This document shows positions 1 through 4,881 of a DNA stretch of 11,113 bases, in pieces. Made by a program: the position numbers and the translations under genes. How positions within the stretch are numbered: the stretch's first letter is position 1; each line of letters starts with the position of its first letter. The stretch is from Flavisolibacter sp. Its GTDB lineage: Bacteria > Bacteroidota > Bacteroidia > Chitinophagales > Chitinophagaceae. The notes beneath the pieces were generated by a model. It was not told the origin of the DNA. It made no database searches and saw only the letters and a list, made by a program, of their open reading frames with translations. The stretch lies in NCBI GenBank assembly GCA_025936195.1, contig JAICTW010000030.1:1-11113 (forward strand), read 5' to 3'.

Positions 1-489
1 AATATTTTTTATGTTTTCAAAATTCAATCCTTCTCTACCGCTACCGGTTTGTAAACTTTTAAAAATATTCTGTCCTCTATCTGACGAAAAAAAAGGTTGA
101 ATGAACCTTGGATTATATTCTTTGTTTATTCTTATTATACATACATGCTGGTTTACATTTCCAATTTCAAAATCATTAGGAACAACGCAACTTCTGCCCA
201 ATGATGCTCCTGTAATATTCAATAAGATATCATTAGGTTGCACAATGCTATTTTTCATTTCCTTATTAATTTCCTCAGAAATAAATACTGAGTTTTCAAG
301 TTCTAACTTATCTTTATTAACGTTTTGACTTCTTATAAATAATACACCTTCATTTTGATATACAGATTCACCACCCAAAGGCGTTTTTCCACTATTTATT
401 TTTTCTGATACTTCTCCCAACTTTCTCTTTTCCCATTCACCCTCAAACTTCTTAAATCTCAAATTTGGAACCTTAGAGCCTTTGAGTTC
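1..489 (-). CDS. hsdS: Type I restriction-modification specificity subunit HsdS, 5' part only (probable silent cassette)
   Basis: The minus-strand frame is open from 489 to the window edge (163 codons). It begins with the conserved HsdS lead-in VPNLRFKKFEGEWEKRKLGE and continues into a target recognition domain. That domain contains ILLNITGASLGRSCVV, NVNQHV and the domain-closing stretch GSGREGLNFENIKNI. HsdS selects the DNA sequence recognised by the HsdM/HsdR complex; here the first recognition domain and the start of the spacer region are visible. There is no ATG before the conserved block: a TAA lies at 492-490, directly upstream in the same frame. The only upstream in-frame ATG (528-526) is cut off by that TAA after 12 codons. 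No hsdM precedes it; a recombinase gene runs the other way instead. I infer a promoterless, start-less donor cassette for recombination, although a plain pseudogene is possible. The family call is firm and the silent status is inference. The DNA is clearly AT-richer than the ligA region. Confidence 0.85.
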
Positions 490-501
490 TTAATTCTCAA
501 A
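481..501. repeat. Interrupted palindrome at the hsdS cassette edge
   Basis: TTTGAG and CTCAAA arms of 6 bp flank a 9-nt centre. The element sits exactly where the conserved HsdS coding block begins and contains the TAA (490-492) that closes the upstream frame. It lies 50 bp from the recombinase start codon. The position fits a recombinase core site or a regulatory dyad, but the arms are short and chance is not excluded in such AT-rich DNA. Confidence 0.35.
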
Positions 502-550
502 TGCTACTAATTTGTTCAGCTTAATCATTATTCATTTAAAAAGGAAATTT

Positions 551-1477
551 ATGACTGAACAAAAAACAATTTCAGGAATCACTGAATTATGGAAAGCGGA
601 CAAAAAGCAGTACGTAAAAAAATCTACGTTCTCGGCTTACATGCTTTTAATTGAGAATCATTTGTTGCCTGCATTTGGTAACAAATACAATGTTGATGAA
701 GCGGTAGTGCAAGCTTTCGTCTTTCAAAAATTACAGGAAGGGCTTAGTCAAAAATCCGTAAAAGACATTTTAATTGTTTTAAAAATGGTGTTGAAGTTCG
801 GTGTTAAACACAGATGGATTGAACATCGTCAATTCGATATTCAATTCCCTACAGAACACAAAAAAAGCAATATTGAAGTGTTGAGCAGAACGCATCAGAA
901 AAAACTCATGAACTATGTGCAGGAACATTTTACCTTTCGAAATCTTGGCATCTATATCTGTCTAAGTGCAGGAATGCGAATAGGTGAAATATGTGCCCTT
1001 ACCTGGGAAGATGTTGATATAGAAAACGACATCATCCGCGTACGCAGAACCATACAGCGTATCTATACAATTGAGGAAGGAATCCGCAAGACAGAATTAG
1101 TACTCGATACTCCCAAAACAAGAAATTCTATTCGTGAAATTCCTATGAGCCGTGACTTGCTAAAGATGCTGAAACCTGTAAAAAAAGTGGTAAACAACAC
1201 GTTTTTTGTATTAACCAATGATGCCAAACCCACTGAACCAAGAACATATAGAAGTTATTATAAGAAGTTTATGAAGGAATTGGATTTGCCTCAGCTAAAG
1301 TTTCATGGACTGCGCCACAGCTTTGCTACAAGGTGCATCGAAAGTAAATGCGATTATAAGACAGTGAGTGTTATTCTGGGGCACTCCAATATCAGCACCA
1401 CCTTGAATTTATACGTACATCCCAATCTGGAGCAGAAGAAAAAATGCATTGAGCAGATGTTTAAAGCATTAAAATAA
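551..1477 (+). CDS. Tyrosine recombinase / phage-type integrase (XerC/D-like)
   Basis: This 308-residue enzyme cuts and rejoins DNA through a 3'-phosphotyrosine intermediate. The N-terminal SAM-like core-binding domain covers about residues 8-95. The catalytic domain covers about 105-300, with every expected active-site residue: Arg143 (GMRIGE), Lys189 (TPKTRN), His252 and Arg255 (FHGLRHSFAT), His278 (LGHSN) and nucleophile Tyr288 (LNLYVH). Length is normal for a simple XerC/D-type or shufflon recombinase, and shorter than most Bacteroidetes conjugative-transposon integrases. I chose ATG 551; a longer frame from TTG 512 adds 13 residues with no family support. It is divergent from the hsdS cassette with a 61-bp gap. 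Type I hsdS invertible loci are commonly accompanied by such a recombinase, so switching hsdS alleles is the favoured role. Integration of the accessory segment is the alternative. It appears intact and probably active. Confidence 0.93.
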   Translation: MTEQKTISGITELWKADKKQYVKKSTFSAYMLLIENHLLPAFGNKYNVDEAVVQAFVFQKLQEGLSQKSVKDILIVLKMVLKFGVKHRWIEHRQFDIQFPTEHKKSNIEVLSRTHQKKLMNYVQEHFTFRNLGIYICLSAGMRIGEICALTWEDVDIENDIIRVRRTIQRIYTIEEGIRKTELVLDTPKTRNSIREIPMSRDLLKMLKPVKKVVNNTFFVLTNDAKPTEPRTYRSYYKKFMKELDLPQLKFHGLRHSFATRCIESKCDYKTVSVILGHSNISTTLNLYVHPNLEQKKKCIEQMFKALK

Positions 1478-1507
1478 TCCCTTACACTTTCCAAGTTTTC
1501 ATGTCCG

Positions 1508-1546
1508 CACGGGGTCTGGCTTGTTGACCCCGTGATTTGTCAACAA
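1508..1546 (+). terminator. Two overlapping, mutually exclusive hairpins after the recombinase gene
   Basis: Stem A is a perfect 9-bp pair CACGGGGTC (1508-1516) with GACCCCGTG (1526-1534) and a 9-nt loop. Stem B is a perfect 8-bp pair TTGTTGAC (1521-1528) with GTCAACAA (1539-1546). They share 1526-1528 and overlap further, so only one can form at a time. Stem A starts 30 bp after the recombinase stop, where a terminator is expected, but no clear T-run follows (ATTTGT). It may instead be a protein-binding or recombination site. Confidence 0.5.
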
Positions 1547-1587
1547 TAATCTTCACCCATATCTATAAGCACAGAGTCTCCCCACAA

Positions 1588-1603
1588 AGCTATGCACATA
1601 GCT
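1588..1603. repeat. 16-bp dyad, 7-bp perfect arms
   Basis: AGCTATG-CA-CATAGCT lies between the converging ends of the recombinase gene and the XRE regulator gene, 21 bp from the regulator's stop codon. The arms are perfect with a 2-bp centre. That is closer to an operator or recombinase-binding dyad than to an RNA terminator, since the hairpin loop would be too small without opening inner pairs. No function can be assigned from sequence alone. Confidence 0.4.
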
Positions 1604-1624
1604 ATCCGCAGAGCAGACAAAACT

Positions 1625-2077
1625 CTATCCATTTTTTTGTGAAGACTTCAGCAATTCCATTTTTTCTCTTTCGCTTTGAAGTAAGCGTTCATATAGCTCT
1701 TTATTTGCTTCGTAGAGTTTTCTGTTCTCTTCGATAGCCTTCTTTAATTCGTCAAGTGGGTTAAAATTGCAATTATAATTATTTGACCCAACGGCACCCT
1801 GATTTACGCTGTTATCCTGAAATGTATTGTAATAATTAACCGGAGCCTGATCATCAAATTCTTTTATTAAATCAACAGGTATTTTTAGAACTCTTGCCAC
1901 TTGTTCAAGCAATTCGGGTTCAACTTCTTCTTTTTGCTCTAACAAGGATATTTTCTTCTGGTTCCAATCTTCTCCAAGTTCCATAGCTAATCCTTCCTGC
2001 TTTAATCCGCGCATTTCACGGAAACGCTTAATATTCCTTCCCTGGTGTATCATCTTCGGTTCAATAGTGGTTGTCAT
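1625..2077 (-). CDS. XRE-family helix-turn-helix regulator with C-terminal coiled coil
   Basis: A 150-residue DNA-binding protein. A Cro/C1-type helix-turn-helix covers about residues 14-69 (GRNIKRFREMRGLKQEGLA, then ISLLEQKEEVEPELLEQVA and LKIPVDLI). An asparagine-rich linker follows (about 80-107), then a charged helical stretch likely to form a coiled coil (about 108-145, LDELKKAIEENRKLYEANKE). I recall regulators of this build, a short HTH plus linker plus coiled coil, as frequent in Bacteroidetes accessory regions. The coiled coil suggests dimerisation. I chose ATG 2077; a TTG at 2083 would add two residues. It is transcribed away from the SWIM-protein unit, so the shared 124-bp gap may hold operators for both. 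It probably represses itself and perhaps the divergent genes; this is inference from layout. Confidence 0.85.
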   Translation of the reverse strand: MTTTIEPKMIHQGRNIKRFREMRGLKQEGLAMELGEDWNQKKISLLEQKEEVEPELLEQVARVLKIPVDLIKEFDDQAPVNYYNTFQDNSVNQGAVGSNNYNCNFNPLDELKKAIEENRKLYEANKELYERLLQSEREKMELLKSSQKNG

Positions 2078-2080
2078 GTG

Positions 2081-2088
2081 CAAAAATA
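2081..2088 (-). promoter_or_regulatory. Possible Bacteroidetes -7 box for the XRE gene
   Basis: Read on the minus strand this is TATTTTTG, matching the Bacteroidetes -7 consensus TAnnTTTG. It ends only 3 nt before ATG 2077, so a transcript would start at or almost at the A of the ATG and be leaderless. No good -33 TTTG is seen at the usual spacing; the nearest, TTTA, is 17 nt upstream. Weak evidence. Confidence 0.3.
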
Positions 2089-2110
2089 GCGTTGTTGAAC
2101 TGGTATAAAT

Positions 2111-2176
2111 TATCCCTTTAAAGATAGGATTTCCTTCTAAACTACCTGTAAACGGAATAAAATATCCCTATGAAAG
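2111..2176. promoter_or_regulatory. Paired TATCCCT...AAAG motifs in the divergent promoter region
   Basis: TATCCCT followed closely by AAAG occurs at 2111-2123 and again at 2163-2176. The copies are 52 bp apart start to start, close to five helical turns, so both would lie on the same face of the DNA. They occupy the gap between the XRE regulator and the SWIM gene, where an autoregulator would bind. A 7-codon open frame (ATG 2170 to TAA 2193) also ends 8 bp before the SWIM start codon and could be a leader peptide. Both observations are suggestive only. Confidence 0.25.
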
Positions 2177-2201
2177 ACGGCAATTTAGAGTAAACGAAAT
2201 T

Positions 2202-3503
2202 ATGGCTCCCGTAAACACTATAACAACTACCGGAAGTGGAGGCAGCCTTCGCCACTCAAGTGACTATTTTTCCATTCGTTTGGATAACGATGAATACATC
2301 CTTACCAACGAGCTATTGCTTGAGAATGTTAGCGAAAAAACTTTAAGGCAAAGAGACTGGTCCTATCCTGAATTGCATTTTCTGAGGTTCAAAGGCAAGC
2401 GGCTTGAACTTCAATGCAGCTATGGCAAAAGCAGCTATAAACTTTCCTTTATCATTGAAAAAGATAGCTTGTCCGTAGCCTGCAGCTGCGGCAAGGAGGT
2501 AGAAAAACTTTGCCTTCATGCCTATAAGGTGCTTTCAAAGCTGATATGTTATTCTCCTAAAACCACTTACTTCCGGGATTATGCCCCGAAAGGATTGGTA
2601 AAAACAGCATTTGCCAACAAAAAGCATTTTGATTTTAAAAACACAAACAACGGCCTGGAAATACAGCCTAAAAAACAATTAGGCTTCGTGCACCTGGTTA
2701 CCCGAAACAGAATACGAATAAACCTGCAAGATGTTTTCAGGCTTCCTTCCAAAGAAATATCGCTCAGCACACCAAGAGGCGAGTTATCCCTATGTTATAT
2801 GATCCTGGTTCCCCGAAAACCTTATATGCTACCTTTTGTTTTGCCGTGTTTAGGCCGGTACAACAAAGCCGCTACAGAAATAAAGGGTTTCGGCAGGTTT
2901 TTAAGCGGTCTTGAAAAAGAACATGAGTCTTTGCATACGGCAGAACAAAAACTTCTTAATGAAGTTTGTTTGGACCTGTATAAAGAAGTGGAAGGCCTTC
3001 CCGAATTGTTTAAGGAAGAGGAAGAAACAGCAGAACAAAGACCACAGCATACATCTAAACTACTGGCATACTGGCTTCGGATCCTTCCACTGTTACAAGG
3101 GCAACATGTATTTACACATAGCTTCTGGCACCACAGGTATCTTAAACGGAGACCGCCTCAAAAAAGCTATACTGAGAAAGTTAAGGTGGCATTAGATGTT
3201 CCCGAAGTGCAATTTCATCTATCGGAATATGCCCGCTTTTACCAGATGAGCATTGAAATTTTGATCGGGGGAAAACCTATAAAAGATATTGAACCCATAT
3301 GCAGCTTTCTTCTTAAGCATGAAAGCACTATATACCTGCTTCGATCATTTAAAGATGCGGGCATTGTTGAATGGTTTTCTTCGATAGATAATAAGCTTAC
3401 CATTTTTAAAGAGCAATTCAAGGATTTTGAGAAAAGCTATTTAAAAAAACTCAAAGAGAATTACACTGTTCATATAAAAAGATGGTCGGGGTCAAAAAAA
3501 TGA
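2202..3503 (+). CDS. SWIM zinc-finger domain protein (stand-alone, no helicase domain)
   Basis: A 433-residue protein with a clear SWIM motif, CxC-x7-CxH, at Cys94, Cys96, Cys104 and His106 (CSCGKEVEKLCLH). It is preceded by the beta-rich lead-in usual for such domains (LQCSYGKSSYKLSFIIEKDSLSVA). SWIM domains bind zinc and are thought to contact DNA or proteins; in bacteria they are often found in or beside SNF2-type helicases. No Walker A, DEAD/DEAH or other ATPase motif appears here. The remaining roughly 320 residues are not recognised: basic and beta-rich in the middle, with a helical Lys-rich end (about 390-433). The ATG at 2202 fits the absence of upstream family-like sequence. It is the first gene of a probable three-gene unit (30-bp gap to the next). 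A DNA-sensing or scaffold role is inference. Confidence 0.75.
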   Translation: MAPVNTITTTGSGGSLRHSSDYFSIRLDNDEYILTNELLLENVSEKTLRQRDWSYPELHFLRFKGKRLELQCSYGKSSYKLSFIIEKDSLSVACSCGKEVEKLCLHAYKVLSKLICYSPKTTYFRDYAPKGLVKTAFANKKHFDFKNTNNGLEIQPKKQLGFVHLVTRNRIRINLQDVFRLPSKEISLSTPRGELSLCYMILVPRKPYMLPFVLPCLGRYNKAATEIKGFGRFLSGLEKEHESLHTAEQKLLNEVCLDLYKEVEGLPELFKEEEETAEQRPQHTSKLLAYWLRILPLLQGQHVFTHSFWHHRYLKRRPPQKSYTEKVKVALDVPEVQFHLSEYARFYQMSIEILIGGKPIKDIEPICSFLLKHESTIYLLRSFKDAGIVEWFSSIDNKLTIFKEQFKDFEKSYLKKLKENYTVHIKRWSGSKK

Positions 3504-3533
3504 TTGCGGTAAAGTTTTGAAACCATTTTGTTT

Positions 3534-3818
3534 ATGAATGAAACTATTACAAAGCTTAGACTGAACCTGGAAAATAAGCCCTCTAAAAAAATGGCCTGGG
3601 AAATTATCCGTGAATACTTTATGGGATGGCAGTTTGAGGATTGCGAAGGAGAAATAGATGAACTTCTTTTAGGGGCGTTAACCTCAGATCAAATCGAAAG
3701 TTCGGAGAAAGGAAGAGATAGATTTAATATGATCCTTTTCTGCGAATACACTAAACTTTTTATTAAGGCAGTTGAACTTTTGCACAAAAAGAAGCAGGCA
3801 AAAAATACCACAACATGA
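3534..3818 (+). CDS. Unrecognised 94-residue protein, coupled to the HEPN gene
   Basis: I do not recognise this family. The product is small, charged and probably all-helical (about residues 5-30 and 60-88), with an acidic central patch (FEDCEGEIDELLLG) and a Lys-rich tail. It has no signal peptide or membrane segment. I chose ATG 3534; a TTG at 3528 would add two residues. Its TGA overlaps the ATG of the following gene by 4 bp (ATGA at 3815-3818), which implies translational coupling and a matched dose of the two products. A small protein coupled to a HEPN-domain protein could be its antidote or partner subunit. That is an idea from layout, not from homology. Confidence 0.65.
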   Translation: MNETITKLRLNLENKPSKKMAWEIIREYFMGWQFEDCEGEIDELLLGALTSDQIESSEKGRDRFNMILFCEYTKLFIKAVELLHKKKQAKNTTT

Positions 3819-4669
3819 ATTGTGAATCATACGAAGACTTCAGTTATTTTTTTCGGGAGAATAAACCGGAGCAAGAAATCTTAGCCGAAGAAATCCTGAG
3901 TGCGGTTGAATGCGAAAAGATATTTCTTCTTGCAGCAACTATTAGCTCTCATCATGTTGTAAATGTTTTTACCAGCCGACCGATCGCAACGAAACGTATC
4001 TCACACTACCATGTACTGGTGGTAGTTCCACGAGCGGGTAAGTCACCGAATATGGAAATGCAGGATAAAATTGAAGGAAAGCTGCAACACTCTATTCCTA
4101 CTACAGCCATTGTTTTAGACACGGAACAATTTACTGACTGGATAAAAGAAGGACACCCATTTGCCCTTACCCTGGTGAAAGGCAACTCATTAGTTTACAC
4201 CCGGAAGGAAATGGAAATGGAAGAATTCGAGAGAGCTTGTGATAAAGAGCAGCGGAACAAAATTGAATCCGTGTTTGCCCAGGGACAAAATAAGGCAGTG
4301 GAGTTTTTAGCAGGAGCAGACCTGTATAGAATAAGAGAGCAAAATAAAATGGCTGCATTTATGCTCCACCAGTCCCTTGAGCAAATTTTAAGATCATTGC
4401 TGTTACTGCTAACAGGACTTGAAATTGCAACTCATAGCCTGGATAAACTTTTAAGGTTCTGTTCCATGTTTTATCACCGGTTTTCTGAAATTTTTAAAAG
4501 CAGCGATGGGAAAAGCGAAAAATTATTTCAGCTTCTGCAAAAGGCTTATATCAATGCACGATATAAGGATGATTACCATACACACACTGCTGATTTACTT
4601 TTCCTTGAAGAAAAAATCAGAACGATACTCAACATCTATGAGAAAATAGCTAAGGAATTTTTGAAATAA
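3815..4669 (+). CDS. Degenerate nucleotidyltransferase plus HEPN domain protein
   Basis: A 284-residue two-domain protein. Residues about 20-130 have the layout of a Pol beta/MNT-like nucleotidyltransferase, but the catalytic signature is gone. The Gly-Ser is absent, and where D-x-D is expected (before VLVVVP) there is His64-Tyr65-His66. Residues about 155-284 form a HEPN helical bundle: MAAFMLHQSLEQILRSLLLL, HSLDKLLRF with His207, and the closing NARYKDDYH. Arg249 and His255 fit the R-x(4-6)-H pattern of HEPN ribonucleases (R-x5-H). Non-catalytic HEPN proteins often share the ARYxxDY segment, so RNase activity is uncertain. HEPN and MNT domains are classic toxin and antitoxin partners; here they are fused in one chain. 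The gene is the last of the three-gene unit. The HEPN assignment is good; a defence or toxin role is inference. Confidence 0.8.
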   Translation: MNCESYEDFSYFFRENKPEQEILAEEILSAVECEKIFLLAATISSHHVVNVFTSRPIATKRISHYHVLVVVPRAGKSPNMEMQDKIEGKLQHSIPTTAIVLDTEQFTDWIKEGHPFALTLVKGNSLVYTRKEMEMEEFERACDKEQRNKIESVFAQGQNKAVEFLAGADLYRIREQNKMAAFMLHQSLEQILRSLLLLLTGLEIATHSLDKLLRFCSMFYHRFSEIFKSSDGKSEKLFQLLQKAYINARYKDDYHTHTADLLFLEEKIRTILNIYEKIAKEFLK

Positions 4670-4881
4670 AAAACTGGTATTACAGAGAGATATCTGCGGA
4701 AGGTGCCGGGAGAAGAGGATTTATTTCGATGTCTCCACGGCGTCCCCAAAAAGACTCCTGATTTGATTTGAATACTTATAGTCCTAACCGTAGCTCCCGA
4801 CAGGGAACGGTGAAACACAACCGGAATGGCAGCTGCCGTGTTCTTGGTGCAAAGAAATTTTTTAGCCTTTATTTTTACAGC
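4670..4881. other. 212-bp gap between accessory genes and ligA, with a hairpin
   Basis: No gene is seen. A stem of 9 pairs with one bulged base forms from GCCGGGAGA (4705-4713) and TCTCCACGGC (4732-4741). It lacks a T-run, so termination of the HEPN unit is only possible. A perfect palindrome GGCAGCTGCC lies between the hairpin and ligA (within 4821-4840). The ligA promoter must be here; there is no clean TTTG/TAnnTTTG pair, the nearest being TATTTTTA at 4870-4877. This gap is the likely junction between the accessory segment and conserved chromosome. Confidence 0.4.

Noticed and set aside
93..100. Run of eight A/T within hsdS as a slippage phase-variation tract
   Set aside because: Eight bases is short for a contingency tract in such AT-rich DNA, and the frame is intact through it.
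101..328. Plus-strand open frame of 75 codons
   Set aside because: It is the opposite strand of the hsdS cassette, whose minus-strand translation matches HsdS over its whole length.
512..550. N-terminal extension of the recombinase from TTG 512
   Set aside because: The extra residues have no family character and run through the hsdS-side region; ATG 551 begins a normal N-terminus.
2911..3195. 94-codon plus-strand frame inside the SWIM gene
   Set aside because: Out-of-frame shadow of the SWIM protein gene with no domain-like sequence.
4780..4860. Possible small SRP RNA (ACCGGAATGGCAGC resembles the SRP apical loop)
   Set aside because: The AGCAG half of the symmetric loop and its 5' partner are missing, and the flanks do not form a convincing long hairpin.
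4768..4881. N-terminal extension of LigA from TTG 4768
   Set aside because: LigA proteins start shortly before the LREVLRFHEHRYY block, which ATG 4882 provides; the extension resembles non-coding DNA.
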